From Liopterus haemorrhoidalis (taxonomy: Eukaryota; Arthropoda; Insecta; Coleoptera; Dytiscidae), in contig OZ020624.1 of NCBI GenBank assembly GCA_963971575.1, positions 12,114,625-12,178,624 on the forward strand: a stretch of 64,000 bases of DNA. The letters are read 5' to 3'. Shown piece by piece: positions 20,117-31,239 of the stretch. The notes beneath the pieces are model-generated. The model was not told the origin of the DNA, made no database searches, and worked only from the letters and a program-made list of their open reading frames with translations. Position 1 is the stretch's first letter. The number at the start of each line of letters is the position of its first letter. The translations under genes were made by a program, and so were the position numbers.

Positions 20117-21352
20117 TTATCCTTCATAATCGTAATATTCACAATTATTTTCGTAAAAATTTTCAAGATTTTGTGACATGTCCGGGTAAAGTTCATTATA
20201 ATTTTGAGTACTATTATACTCGTCTTGATCATATTGTTCGTATGACTGATCATATGGTTGAACATATGACGTGTCGGTATACTCATTCTTAACATTTTGA
20301 GCAAATAGTTCCGTCGCTATATATTTAGGTTGCGGTTGGGGCCTAATGTGTGATCTAATAGATGAGACTTCCATCGGCTCCGGTTTGTACTGAGAATTTT
20401 TGAATCTGTTACTCTGATTACTAAAATTTGAATTTTGAGTTTGTCTCGGTGGGAAGTTTCGATTTTGTGTAGGGAAATTGGGTCTTTGTGGTACATAAGG
20501 GCGTTGTACAGCAAAGTGATTAGGACGTTGGTTAGATGTATTAGTATTATAAAATGGATTTGGTTTTTGGGAAGAAAATTGATTATTTGGTCTGAATTGT
20601 GGAGAATTTGAAAATTGTGGTGTGTGGAAAGATGGGCGTCCTGTGTTGAAGACTGGACGGGACACAGGGTTGAAATGCTGTGTACGGGGTTGTTCATATG
20701 GTTGTCTTATCGGTGTGACTTTTGTCGAGGGTCTGTATTGAGTCTGAAGATTTAAGGTATTCGCTTTTTGAGTAGCGTACAAAAAGTTTTCTTCCTCAAT
20801 AACTAAACTCATAGCCGTTTCTAAGTTTTCTTGCTCGTGCATGGTATGGTTCGAATTTAATTTAGCTATAATTAAGCTACGTGCGTCCTGACAACGCATG
20901 GCGAAATTATAGGGGCTTTCATTTTTACTTGGTCTTAAACTAATGAGATCCTGTACAAGACAGTCTATATTTCTTTGATCTCCAAAGCTGAGAGACAAAG
21001 CTTCTTTAATTTCATGCCAACGTTTTAGTTCTAGGCGTGAGCCTATGAGCATTAACGCTCTTCCGGTTAATTTTGAAAGTACCGCTCTAATTAGGAAACT
21101 ATGTATTGCCTGATCTGAGCTGGCGAATGTTCTAAATAAATGGTCGCAATTGTCCAGGAAAATCCAAAAAGTGTGCTGGTTTCCTTCATATTTCGGGACA
21201 GAATCTAAGTATAGTTTGAGTAATTGGTAATTTGGTGGTTGATGAAGAGGGGCAGCTACTTGACTTTGATTCTGCATGTTATCTAGTCTGATGAACTGAT
21301 TGAAATAGTCAGCTAAGCTATTAAGCTCTTCTTCGTTCAAATTAAGGGTCAT
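20117..21352 (-). CDS. Gag of errantivirus-like gypsy element G3
   Basis: Intact 411-codon frame. The N-terminal 210 residues are a helical capsid-like domain (YLDSVPKYEGNQHTFWIFLD, FLIRAVLSKLTGRAL, WHEIKEALSLSFGDQRNID, NFAMRCQDARS). The C-terminal half is rich in Asn, Gln, Pro and Phe (repeated RPNF, NSNFSNQ, PQF) and has no zinc knuckle, as in Drosophila gypsy/17.6 Gags. It ends in an acidic, Tyr-rich tail. Protease lies downstream in another frame (DTG at 20002-20010), consistent with the gag-pol frameshift of this group. The start is preceded by a leader and PBS. The only full-length Gag here apart from the open G1 frame. Confidence 0.85.
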   Translation of the reverse strand: MTLNLNEEELNSLADYFNQFIRLDNMQNQSQVAAPLHQPPNYQLLKLYLDSVPKYEGNQHTFWIFLDNCDHLFRTFASSDQAIHSFLIRAVLSKLTGRALMLIGSRLELKRWHEIKEALSLSFGDQRNIDCLVQDLISLRPSKNESPYNFAMRCQDARSLIIAKLNSNHTMHEQENLETAMSLVIEEENFLYATQKANTLNLQTQYRPSTKVTPIRQPYEQPRTQHFNPVSRPVFNTGRPSFHTPQFSNSPQFRPNNQFSSQKPNPFYNTNTSNQRPNHFAVQRPYVPQRPNFPTQNRNFPPRQTQNSNFSNQSNRFKNSQYKPEPMEVSSIRSHIRPQPQPKYIATELFAQNVKNEYTDTSYVQPYDQSYEQYDQDEYNSTQNYNELYPDMSQNLENFYENNCEYYDYEG

Positions 21353-21834
21353 TAATCTAAATTTCTACCGCTAATTAAGTCTAATTTTAATTTCAGTCTT
21401 TTCTTTTCTTAATTTAATTCTTTTTCTGTTGTAAAAATGTTACTTTTGATTTTTTCTTATGTGGAATAATGTGTTAAAAAGGATGAGCAACACTTACATT
21501 AATGCAGTTTTCCTTTCTTATTTCTAGTGCCTTTATTTCCTGTCGATGTTGGACTTTTCCCCAGGTCTTCTTAGACTACGGTGCCTATAGGGTCGATCGA
21601 TGCTAGATGTTCCCCAGTTCTTGGTCGAACTCCGTTTAATTTCTTCAAACCTCCTGGTGTAGAACTGGAACTTGGAACGATTCTTGTTTCCGGCTTCGAT
21701 ATGCACTCGAATGTTCACAGAACTGCACTCAGTCTTTCAACGTCTAAACTGTTCTTGGTACCCGATTAATTGTTGAAACAAAAATCGATATTCGCGCGTT
21801 AAAATCGATTTCGGGTATCCTACCGACTGCGCCA
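21353..21834 (-). other. leader and primer binding site of G3
   Basis: Minus strand TGGCGCAGTCGGTAGGATAC begins at 21834 after AAATT. TGGCGCAGTCG-type PBSs are usual in gypsy/17.6/297 elements. The roughly 460 bp leader to the Gag ATG holds no frame I would call a gene. Confidence 0.7.
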
Positions 21835-22222
21835 AATTTATGATTGGAAATCGAGATAAGATTTTTAAAAAGATTAAATTTTATTCGACAATTATATTTT
21901 AAAGTATTACAACTAACTACATAACTATATGAATGACTATCTAACAATGTATAACTATATCTGACTAACTACATGACTATCTCTATAAACTATGTACTAT
22001 ATCATTTTTCATGTTAACAACGTTTTTATATCTTTTTGGGAATGTTGCTGCTGAGGCAGCAGGTCGGGTCCGGTGACTTCCTTGTGTTGTGCTGCATTGC
22101 ACATAACTTGCACATACACATGCATATATAAGTAAATACATATACATACATACAGCTACAAACATATATAAAAATTTCACAAGAAAATACACCATCACGT
22201 GTTATCAAGTAACAAGCTTAGA
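21835..22222 (-). repeat. probable 5' LTR of G3
   Basis: Begins next to the PBS with AATT. A TATA-like TTATATATGC (minus, about 22120) would be the promoter. The outer edge is unclear: AGTTAGTC at about 21975 or a point near 22220. No second LTR remains because the element is 3' truncated at 18230. Confidence 0.4.
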
Positions 22223-22232
22223 TAAATTTAAA

Positions 22233-22597
22233 TTAAAGTAAATTAAAGTCGGGCAATGAGTTCGATGTATTTGAATAAAATTGCTTTACACTATAGGGCC
22301 CCATATAATGATCGTCTTCCGAGTCTGTCTCATTCTTAATTATGTTGATGTCAATTATTTGTGTGAGGTCGTATGGTACTACGTAGTTTATATGAAGTTT
22401 AAGAAAAGCACTAATAGTTCTGTCTCCAAGTTCATTAAATATCATTAAAATCAATTTTTTATGGTCTTCGCTAAGCCTGCCCCAATAAGTATTTGTAACA
22501 TTAGTGAATTCGTTCAAATTTGTTACCAAATAATTGATGATATCCTGTCTGAAGACTTTTCTTTTTGGTCGAGTAGTTTCAATGACTTCACTTCATT
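22233..22597 (-). CDS. unrecognised ORF, about 120 codons
   Basis: Minus-strand frame open from about 22597 (after TGA), with first ATG at 22529. It reads RPKRKVFRQDIINYL, NTYWGRLSEDHKKLILMIF, LKLHINYVVPYDL and an acidic NETDSEDDHY. It looks like a real small globular or Gag-type domain by composition but matches no family I know. It sits between the G3 LTR and the G4 leader, so it may be Gag of G4 or a host exon. A poly-T run and splice-acceptor-like sequence lie upstream. Confidence 0.3.
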
Positions 22598-22832
22598 AAA
22601 ATTGAATAAAAATTAAAGAAAAGAGAATTTACCTAATAATTGAAATTTCATAATCAAAATATTTATATGCTGTTATATAAATTGTTTATCATTACCAATC
22701 GTTTTTTTTTTTTTTTGCTGACTGACGCTACCTTAACACAGTTTCACAATTTGCACTACCGCACATTCTTCACCTAGTCTTATATCGGAACTTAGACCGG
22801 AACTTATATCTCCGCCTTCAATGCTGATCTTC

Positions 22833-23036
22833 TTATGATTTTCTCTTTATATATCTAATATACGCTTTTATAACCTTTAATAGAAAGCTTAAGACCACTA
22901 TAACAAAAATAATGTAGGACATTATTTTTAAGTCTAAGTCAACCTGTATTCTTGTCTCCTGTACCACGAAATTTGCATTAACTGCACCATTTTCTGTGAG
23001 TTCTTGACTCACCTCCCTTCTTGGGGATGATCCCAT
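22833..23036 (-). CDS. short single-pass membrane-protein ORF in G4 leader
   Basis: 67-codon frame starting 33 bases after the PBS. It has a hydrophilic start, then a strong transmembrane segment (IMSYIIFVIVVLSFLLKVIK) and a basic tail (AYIRYIKRKS). The same position relative to PBS is occupied by short membrane ORFs in G6 (35078-35290) and G10 (59653-59817). Function unknown. Confidence 0.4.
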   Translation of the reverse strand: MGSSPRREVSQELTENGAVNANFVVQETRIQVDLDLKIMSYIIFVIVVLSFLLKVIKAYIRYIKRKS

Positions 23037-23068
23037 TACACAGATTTTTTTTTACTTCACTTTTTTTA

Positions 23069-23086
23069 TATCTGTCACGGTCGCCA
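23069..23086 (-). other. primer binding site of G4
   Basis: Minus strand TGGCGACCGTGACAG begins at 23086, directly after the LTR end TTACA. TGGCGACCGTGACA-type PBSs are common among insect gypsy elements. Confidence 0.7.
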
Positions 23087-23292
23087 TGTAAGAGGACTGG
23101 ATACGTGTATATGAATACGATACGTTATACTTGATTATTCGTTTATCGTTCTACAGTATTTGTATATACATAATTACCTCTATAATGCGTACTGTCGACT
23201 CATTACAATGACCTTTATTTATATTCATAATTGGGGTCATTACTGAGTCCGCACAATACTCACTACACCGTGTCTGTTTATCGAGTGTCACA
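23087..23292 (-). repeat. 5' LTR of G4, about 206 bp
   Basis: Minus strand runs from TGTGACACTCG (23292) to CTCTTACA at the PBS. It contains a TATA-like TATAAATA and an AATAAA close together near 23225-23215, typical of a compact LTR. The partner LTR is missing. Confidence 0.6.
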
Positions 23293-23339
23293 GGATCAGC
23301 TTAACTAACTACTGATACTATTTGTATAAGATGAATTTT

Positions 23340-23760
23340 TTTAAATTTAACTTTTAAGTTTGAAGATTTTCATTACAAGTTATATCTTGAATTGTTTCAT
23401 TGAAAGATTTTATCATTTGTTTATTTATTGTGTGCTGAATTTGATATTTAATATTATATTGACTATTTTGTAAACGATTCAAAATTTTGTTATATTTTTC
23501 TTCATCATCGTGGTCTAGATTGCCGATAATTGTTTTGAAAATTGTGCCGAGGCCTCTTTTACTTCTTGTAATTGTAAAATGTAATCCTCACGATTTAATT
23601 TGAATTGAATCAGAATTAATAATTGATTTCTGTGTATATTTTACTATATTATCATAATTTTTAAGTTCTCAACTATAAAATATATTTTTCATATTATCTT
23701 TGAACATATCGTATTGTTTATTAAGATTGTAAAATTGATTAAAAATAGGGTTATAATCAT
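23340..23760 (-). pseudogene. errantivirus-like Env fragment (G5)
   Basis: Minus strand reads, across a few stops, RSKRGLGTIFKTIIGNL followed by DHDDEEKYNKIL and further heptad-like sequence. RSKR is a furin-type cleavage site, and the GLGTIFKTIIGNLD segment is the fusion-peptide pattern of insect gypsy/baculovirus F-type Env. It directly follows the G5 integrase, the expected pol-env order. The rest of Env is cut off by the G4 LTR at 23292. Stops lie near 23675 and 23605. Confidence 0.6.
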
Positions 23761-23762
23761 AA

Positions 23763-24835
23763 CTAGATGTGGGAGGTACCTAGAATATTTCGGAAATCAT
23801 AAGTATAATGTCTGGGACGTTTTAAATTTGATAAATGGATTTTACTTTTTGTGCTGGGATGGTTAGGAATAATTTTAGTGGTTTTTAAATTTTGATCTAT
23901 ACTTTTAATTGTTTCGAGTTTATATTTATTTTTAGTTTTTCCTTGTTTCTGCTTATTTTTAACATAAATGTTTTGCGGTGTTTCGGAAACGTTTTCTCTA
24001 TTTTCATTAATTTTGTTAATAGATATTTCCTTCATGTCCTGAGTTTGTCGATTAATTTCTTTATAGAGAATTTTCATTTTTTCTATACGACGAATTATAG
24101 AATCGTTTATTAAACGTTTTTCTCGATTTAAATTAAAAGCTGTTTCTGGATCTTTATGTCCTATTACAATTTCAAAAGGTTTTATTTTTGTTGTTGAATT
24201 TATTGTTATTATATGCTAACACTGCATAAATTAGTTTTGTTTCTATTGAGTCATTTTTATAAAGTTCGTGGTTATTTAAAAATCATGTGTTTTATCATAG
24301 TTGAATGAAAACGTTTTACGACAGAGTTGGACTCAATGTGTTTGGAACTTGTAAAATGTACTTCTAAAATGTAACTCTAATAGTTCAGAAACAACTGAAT
24401 TTTTTAATTCTAAACTATTATCTGATATAATTTGGTCAGCAATACAGTTATTTGAAAAATATTCCACTAAATGATTTGCAATTTCGATTCCTTGAGACGA
24501 ATTGAGTTTGTAAGCTTGATTATATTTTGAAAAAGCGTCTACTATAGATAAAAACTTAACATTCTCAAATGTAATTGTATCAAGATGTAATATTTGAAAA
24601 GGTAGGACTGCAGTAGGAGTAATATTAAATTTTAGGTTTAACCGTTTTCGATCGTATTTCGTAATTTGGCAGATTTCACATTCGTTTATAAAATTTTGGA
24701 TTGATTTTCTCTTATTTGGCCAATAATAGGTATTTTTAATTCTATTTTCTGTTTCATCTAACCCTCTATGGTTAGTTTTACCTTCATGTTGTCCTCTAAT
24801 TATTTCAAGAATTTCACCTAAGTCTTGGACATCAA
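23763..24835 (-). pseudogene. gypsy integrase remnant (G5)
   Basis: Order on the minus strand: zinc-binding GQHEGKTNHRG and CEICQITKYD (24800-24650), core LHLDTITFE and ADQIISDNSLE, stops and frame changes near 24390-24240, then a C-terminal stretch (KPFEIVIGHKDPETAFN, RRIEKMKILYKEINRQ) and a charged tail ending at 23763. First and second catalytic Asp are recognisable. A Glu in the expected NSLE context is part of the second motif rather than a clear third residue. Several stops make it non-functional. Confidence 0.7.
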
Positions 24836-25621
24836 TTATTTGTTATATTTTAGAAATTTAATTTCAGAATTTTTACTATATTTTTGTAGAATAACGCTAA
24901 ATTTTTCGGATAATGTATCTTCAAAATAAATATGATATTTAATTTTTGAGGCTATATAATCTTTAAGAAAGTTATTAACATCTTGTTCGAATTCATTTTT
25001 AGAAAATTGAACATCAAATCTTTGAGTCTTCAAATAATTTAATAAATTTTGGAACAACTGTTTCGAAATTTACTTCAGAAATTATGATCTGATTTTTACC
25101 AACATTAAGTGGAGAGTCTGAGATATAAGTGCCGACTACAGGATTATTCAGGCTGGAATGAACCGTTTGGTTGTCATCCACGATTTGAATTGGTCGCGTT
25201 CATCTCTTTCATCGAGTTCGACTATCAATGATTCTGCAACATCTTTCTCGTCAACTAATTTGTTATTTTTTTTTTATGAAATTTTTTCATATACTGAAAG
25301 ATACCGTTGTTTCGTTCATTTTAATTTCTTCATGTTTTATTCGAGAAAGAGCGTCTGCATTTTTGTTAAATGATCTCTTTTTCTATACGATTTCATATCT
25401 AAATTCTTCTAATTTGAAACGCCATCTTACTAATTAAGAATTTGGTTCTTTTAATGAAATTAGCCACTGAAGAAGTTTATGATCAGTGATTATTTTGAAT
25501 TTACGGCCAAAGAGGTAGGGACGAAAATATTTAGTAGCCCAAACTACTGCCAAAAGTTCTTTCTAAGTTATACTATAATTTATTTCTGAATAATTGAGGT
25601 CACTGCCTACATTACCTTGCG
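24836..25621 (-). pseudogene. gypsy RNase H and Pol linker (G5)
   Basis: RNase H motifs read minus from 25600: SEINYSIT, stop, [30 protein letters not shown] and KNADALSRIKHEE. The linker then continues through MFQNLLNYLKTQRFDVQF to the integrase. Three in-frame stops are visible. The RNase H start is separated from the rest by the solo LTR at 25626-26108. Confidence 0.7.
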
Positions 25622-25625
25622 ACAG

Positions 25626-26108
25626 TGTAATGGATATCAGAGGGAGTTTCATACAACAAACAATGTACTTCTTAAATCATTTATTGTAATTTAAATATAA
25701 GAATACATGTGTACAGTAAGTTGAGTAACTAAATTGATACTGCTTGAAAGACTTGTGAATATCGACTGAGTTAAAAGAAATTTTAGAACAACTGTGTTGG
25801 TCTGTGTTTATATTAACAAAAGTAACAAAAAAAATATTAAGTATCATTTTGGTTACTCGTAGGTTATAAAAATAATGTCCCAAAAAAATATAAAGGGTGC
25901 AGTCAACACTACACAAAAAACATACAAATAGTCATTCTTCCGTGAAACAAATATATAATCCTTATAATGACGAATAAGGCACGAAATGGTTATAAAAACA
26001 AATGAGTTATAGTATTTAGGAATTTAGATGTTAGTTGATAATAACGTTTATAATATATGTTAATAATTGTTATATTTAATGAGATAAATGAAGGGTAGGT
26101 ACATTACA
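25626..26108. mobile_element. solo LTR, 483 bp, with 4 bp target duplication
   Basis: Ends TGTAATGG and CATTACA are inverted copies, flanked by ACAG at 25622-25625 and 26109-26112. Removing it rejoins the G5 RNase H frame ([11 protein letters not shown] then SQGNVGSDLNYSE). A 4-5 bp duplication with TG..CA ends is diagnostic of an LTR insertion reduced to a solo LTR by recombination. No internal gene. Confidence 0.8.
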
Positions 26109-26112
26109 ACAG

Positions 26113-26505
26113 TACACCTCCTAAAGCGTAATTTGAAGCGTCAGTATTTAAGTTGAATGGTTTAGTAAAGTCCAGAAATTGTAATATAGGATCGTTTATC
26201 AAAAGATTTTTAGAAATTTGGAAACAGGTAATATATTCCGTAATATATTCCGGATTAATATATATTACACTATTTTTCTTCAAGCACTTGGTCATAGGTT
26301 TTGTTTAAAGAGCGAAATCTTTAATAAATTTTCTGCGGTATCCTAAAAGGCATAAAAATTCTTTAATTTGCTTTTGACTATTAGGAATTAGAAAATTTTG
26401 AATAGATTTAATTGTATCGGGATTTTTTTTGACGCCATGTGATGTAACAACATGCCCTTGGAAAGCTACTTCTTTACACCAAAATTAAGACTGTGATATT
26501 CTTCT
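26113..26505 (-). pseudogene. gypsy RT C-terminus and RNase H start (G5)
   Basis: Minus strand: EVAFQGHVVTSHGVKKNPDT, IKSIQNFLIPNSQKQIKEFL and LLGYRRKFIKDFA, then a stop, [37 protein letters not shown] and [13 protein letters not shown]. This is the RT thumb/connection leading into RNase H. RT proper is missing upstream, so G5 is 5' truncated near 26505. A near copy of the first part is at 35285-35495. Confidence 0.75.
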
Positions 26506-26531
26506 TGTCCTCTATAACGTCATACTGTCCT

Positions 26532-26672
26532 TTAAAAATTGATTCTGACTTATTAATAGAAGTATTTCTTCGCATTACCTATTTTAAAACTAACATAATT
26601 ACTATTCTCATCGAACCTATTTTTACTTTTTTCTTTTGATTTCAATAAATTATTTTTTGCTTCATTACAAGC
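26532..26672 (-). pseudogene. gypsy integrase C-terminal fragment
   Basis: Short minus-strand stretch reading NEAKNNLLKSKEKSKNRFDE then NYVSFKIGNAKKYFY and stop. KSKEK.K.R.D......F..G is the usual integrase C-terminal lead-in to the SH3-like domain. It is cut off by the AAT microsatellite. Source element unknown. Confidence 0.45.
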
Positions 26673-26783
<111 letters not shown>

Positions 26784-27044
26784 GGGCCCGCCACAGGGAT
26801 CTTCTGCCAACTCTTTGATCTGCAGGATGCAGAAAGCAGTGCTGCTCGGGTCGCTCCGCATTGTGCGGGCACTGGATCTGGCGTAATTTCCGCGGCTGCA
26901 TATCGCCAGGGTTTGGGATGCAGTCGTGTGTATTTAGCTCCACTAGTCTCTAGTATGACGCGGCTCAAAAGGTTGCTGAAGTTTGAGATTAGTGGACGCT
27001 TGTCAAGACCTGACAAACCCCATAATAATAATAATAATAATAAA
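26784..27044 (+). mobile_element. R4/Dong-like LINE, 5'-truncated copy 1
   Basis: About 240 bp matching the 3' end of copy 3: the last coding codons (CTTCTGCCAACTCTTTG region), then the 3' UTR GCGTAATTTCCGCGG ... GACAAACCCC, ending in (TAA)n. The 5' edge abuts the 111 bp AAT tract. Confidence 0.8.
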
Positions 27045-27045
27045 A

Positions 27046-27196
27046 GCGTAATTTCCGCGGCTGCATATCGCCAGGGTTTGGGATGCAGTCGTGTGTATTT
27101 AGCTCCACTAGTCTCTAGTATGACGCGGCTCAAAAGGTTGCTGAAGTTTGAGATTAGTGGACGCTTGTCAAGACCTGACAAACCCCATAATAATAA
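27046..27196 (+). mobile_element. R4/Dong-like LINE, 5'-truncated copy 2
   Basis: About 150 bp, 3' UTR only, nearly identical to the 3' ends of copies 1 and 3. It starts GCGTAATTTCC directly after the (TAA)n tail of copy 1 and ends in its own short (TAA)n. Confidence 0.85.
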
Positions 27197-28136
27197 AGAA
27201 CACATGAGTAAAAGTATGCACTCTGTGTTCTTCAAACATATTAAAAGTCTAGAGTTGTCCACCGAACTCACGTTCTCGTTTCTTAAGTCTGCTGGTTTGA
27301 CATCGGAAACAGAAGGTTTTGTGTTTTCCTGTCAGGATGGTGTTATAAATACTTTGGCATACAGGGCCCGCATATTCCAAATAGCGGAGTCCACAGTCTG
27401 TAGGTTGTGCCACCACCATTCTGAAACGATAATGCACATTCTGTCTGCTTGTCCATCTCTTGCAGCGTCGAGCTACGTGTCTCGACATAATGCTGCTCTC
27501 CGCGTGCTCTACTATCATCTTAGACATGCCTATGGTATTGACCAAATACCGGTTATACCGTACGTCCCTTCTGACATAGAATCGGTGGTGGAAAATTCCA
27601 AGTGCCGAATTTGTTGGAATTACTCCTTCCCCACCTCGAGGTTACTGACAGCCACTAAGCCGGACATAACCCTCCTGGATATCAAGACCAAACAGATGTT
27701 TGTGAACGAATTCTCAAGTCCAGCTGAGAAGAATATCTCTCTCAAGGAGAGGAAAAGAGGTCCAAGTATATGGACCTCTTGTCCGAGCTTAGAAAGCTGT
27801 ATCCCGGGTATAAAGTTAAGCTTGTAGTCCTGATAGTTGGTGTTTTGGGTGGCATGAAAGTTTCCTATCGAAGGGAAATCGAGTCCATTCCCGTCTGCAG
27901 ATCTTCTGCCAACTCTTTGATCTGCAGGATGCAGAAAGCAGTGCTGCTCGGGTCACTCCGCATTGTGCGGGCACTGGATCTAGCGTAATTTCCGCGGCTG
28001 CATATCGCCAGGGTTTGGGATGCAGTCGTGTGTATTTAGCTCCACTAGTCTCTAGTATGACGCGGCTCAAAAGGTTGCTGAAGTTTGAGATTAGTGGACG
28101 CTTGTCAAGACCTGACAAACCCCATAATAATAATAA
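27197..28136 (+). mobile_element. R4/Dong-like LINE, copy 3 with C-terminal ORF and endonuclease
   Basis: Longest of the three stacked copies. The plus frame (27200-27750) carries a zinc motif CRLCHHHSETIMHILSAC (CX2CX8HX4C), then TKPDITLLD and VNEFSSPAEKNIS, the pattern of the restriction-like endonuclease (PD...D) of R2/R4 LINEs. After a one-base shift near 27740 the frame continues YMDLLSELRKLYPGYKV and LICRMQKAVLLGSLRIVRAL to a TAA at 27986-27988. A 150 bp 3' UTR and (TAA)4 follow. The RT domain is missing through 5' truncation. The endonuclease nicks the target for target-primed reverse transcription; (TAA)n flanks fit the known Dong preference. Confidence 0.8.
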
Positions 28137-29222
28137 CTTTATTTACAATTTTTACAAATATGAGTGCTATACATACGTTATTGATATATGCTAACAAATG
28201 TAAATAAGAAAATACATTCTAATACCTACTATAATTTCTTAGACATAATTATTGTAACTAATAGACAATTTTATTTATTTATACTATTTTTTTATCATTC
28301 TGTCCAGCATCACTAAGCTGAAGCTTGTCGCAGTGACAGGACAAAATAATAAACAAATTAACAGATATAATAAAAATAAATAAATAAAAATAAAAATAAT
28401 AAGAAATATATATAAACAGAATAGTGGTTAGCAAAAAAAAAATATATATATATAATAATAATGATAATAATGTCCAAAAAATAAGAAAACAAATCAAATT
28501 ACTATAAATATAAATAAGCATTAATGAGCAGCAGCATGATACGATACGACGAGATCAAACATTTACATACTACAACAATATTACAATACAACATCATTTA
28601 TTATTTATTACTTAGAACCAAGTAACTAATACAATACGTTATAAGCAAACGTTAAATAAATGTTTAAATTAAGTAGGCAACTTGCGTGACAATCCACTAA
28701 AATACAAACTAATGTTCGTTTTTTTGCAGCAATCGGAATACAGTAAAATGGAATGCAAGTCGTCTGTCCAAAATAAAATTAAGTGATAGGAGCAGGTGAG
28801 AAATAACATATGAATCGTTAATAATAATCCTTCGAAATTTTTTTATAACGATATTTAAGATATTAAATATCGCTATATTAGTAAGTATATATTTAACTAT
28901 ATTAGTAAGTATCTATATAAAAAAAAAATACAACGCTGACCATAATCAAATCGAGTATTAAAAATAAAAGTTAATTACCCATAATATGAAATACACAAAA
29001 ATGAGTTATTCCCAAAAAAATTAAATAAAAATACAATAAATAAAAAAAAAATGTCATTCTCAAAGAAATTCTTGTAATCCGAAACGTCAGCAATATGTCA
29101 GCATTACGTCGGCATGTAATTAAATAAAATGAATGTAATGACATGACAGAATTTGTAGTAAACTAAATATTTAACGGATATGAATTAGTGAGTGGATTGA
29201 CCCTTGTCAAGAAATGCACAAA
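28137..29222. other. AT-rich sequence, probably LINE 3' flank, no gene seen
   Basis: Strong A/T bias with AATAAATAAATAAAAATAAAAA-type runs around 28360-28460. No domain in any frame. It lies downstream of the minus-strand LINE ORF1 at 29223, but no ORF2 is recognisable. Confidence 0.4.
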
Positions 29223-29906
29223 CTAAGACAAGTTAGTTTTATCAGTTATACGAAAAATTCTGTCATTATTTTTACAAAACACTATCCCATCTCTAGTCCA
29301 GACATTTTTTAGACCATATTTAGATACAGATAAATTAAATAGCTCGAGATTATTTTTAGTTAAGTCTTCTCTAATAATAATACCCGTGCCGTTCAAGTTA
29401 CGTTTCTTCCTATACACCTCAGCTCTAACATTATACCGCGTGAACTTTACAATGCTAGGCCTAGGTTCTTGTTTAGATGGTTTGCCGACACGGTGTGATC
29501 TATCTAAGTCATATAATTTAACAGGCACATGTACATTATTAGAAAACACTTCACTCACTATGATATCTGTGTCTTCAATTTCTTTTTCTGGCACTCCAAA
29601 GATCTTTAGACACTTTCGTCTAGAGTATTGCTCCATCTGTTCCAGTTTGTGAGTGACATTTTTGAATTGGATATCTTTTTCACATAATTTGTTTTTTACG
29701 CACTAGATCTTGGTCTCCATCTCCTTCTCTTCATATGTTTTTAAAATAATAGAGGAGAGCGATTTGGCAAGTTCTTCAAGCCCTAGTGGAGTACTTAGAG
29801 TGCCTTTAATGAGAACATCAATCTCCTTTTTGTCCACGGTTTTCATCATTTTAGGGTTAGGTATGATAGCCAGATATGTTGTTTTTGATCTGATATTTTT
29901 GGACAT
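29223..29906 (-). pseudogene. LINE ORF1-type protein, one internal stop
   Basis: One minus-strand frame from ATG 29906 to 29223 with a single TAG near 29703. N-terminal part: hydrophilic helix (MSKNIRSKTTYLAIIPNPKM). After the stop: coiled coil (HKLEQMEQYSRRKCLKIFG), then an RRM-like L1-ORF1p-type domain (GVPEKEIEDTDIIV, DLDRSHRVGKPSKQEPRPSI, VKFTRYNVRAEVYRKKR, KNVWTRDGIVF). Such ORF1 proteins bind LINE RNA. No ORF2 follows. Confidence 0.7.
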
Positions 29907-30174
29907 TTTAGACTTTGGAAATTTAAATTCAACTAATGTATTAAATATATATAAGTTGTTTAAGTCTGCTGCCGCTCACCACCACACGTCTATTCGAGTC
30001 GAATGTACGTATTAGAATGAAACTCGTAATCGATATTTTAATTCTATGGGGTAATTGTCGAAATTATATAATGGATCAATTTTGTTACACAGATTTGATT
30101 GTATGAGACATAATTTTCCAAAAACCAATTCATACAGTGTGTAATGTGTTTCTGTATGTACTGTATTATTATAT
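29907..30174. other. short non-coding junction
   Basis: AT-rich stretch between the LINE ORF1 start and the truncated end of the G6 integrase. Nothing recognised. Confidence 0.4.
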
Positions 30175-31059
30175 TTATGCAAAACACCAATATGGAACCC
30201 AAGAGCTCCAACTATCTTGGTGATTTGTTACATAAATCTGTAGGTGTGATCCTAAATTTTTATGAGAATTTTCGATAGCACCAAGAGTTTCGTGGTGGTA
30301 AGCTGTTGAATTTAATTGTTTGATGTTTAATAACTTGCAAGATTCTTTAAAAGTAACAGCTAAAAATTCGGTTCCTTGATCCGTAATAACTTCTTCCGGT
30401 ATCCCATAACCTAATATAAAATTATCTACAAATGACCTTGCAACTGTCGCTGATTCTTTGTTTGGCAATGGGTAACCTTCCACAAATTTACTATGTTCGC
30501 ACTGCAATGTTAATATGTATCGGTTGTTCCCATTTTGTTCTAAAGGGCACACTAAGTCGAGAAAAACTTTCCGAAATGCTGAAGTTGCCGTAGTTGTGAT
30601 TGTCAACGGCTGTTTCTTAGGTGTTGAATATTTATATCTTTGACAATCATCACAACGCTTTACAAAGTGTCCAATATCATGTTTAAGTCCCGTCCAAAAA
30701 TAATATTTTTTAACATTATTATACATACGATTTATACCAGCATGTCCGCCCGTCGGTAACATGTGGAAATCATTCAGAATTAATTGTCGCGTCTCTTTAT
30801 TATCAATATTTTGTGTCGCTTTAATAACATTAATTTTTAAACCGGGTTTCCTTACTTTATTTGGTACTTTAATTAACTCTTTTATAAGTAATGCCCATTC
30901 TTCATTTTTATATATTACTAGTTCAGCAATATTGAACTTTTTACAAACATAATACAGGTTTCTCAGTGACGCACCTAATACTGACACTGATTGAAAATCC
31001 TGTACAATATAAAGTATGTTTGTATGTTTATCGTAAACAATATTATGTAATTGAAACAA
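30175..31059 (-). pseudogene. gypsy integrase (G6), C-terminally truncated
   Basis: A 294-codon uninterrupted frame. It has the zinc-binding start (HMLPTGGHAGINRMYNNVKK, CDDCQRYKYS) and a complete catalytic triad context: VFLDLVCPL (Asp), VITDQGTEFLA (Asp) and GAIENSHKNL (Glu). It ends abruptly at WVPYWCFA, so the C-terminal DNA-binding part is lost. Motif style (ITTTAT.AF.KVFLDLV.PL) fits the mdg1/412-like gypsy group. RNase H lies upstream. Confidence 0.85.
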
Positions 31060-31239
31060 ATTATCCCGTTTTATTTAATTTTTGTTGACAAATAGGTAGA
31101 CTTAGTTCGATTGACTCTTTAGGAGCTCTCAGTAATTCCACTTCACCCGTCTGATTAAGCCTATTATCAATCGGAATATTATTAAAATCTCATGCAGAAT
31201 TATTGACATTTTTTCTTTTCTGCGCACTTGTTACAACAT

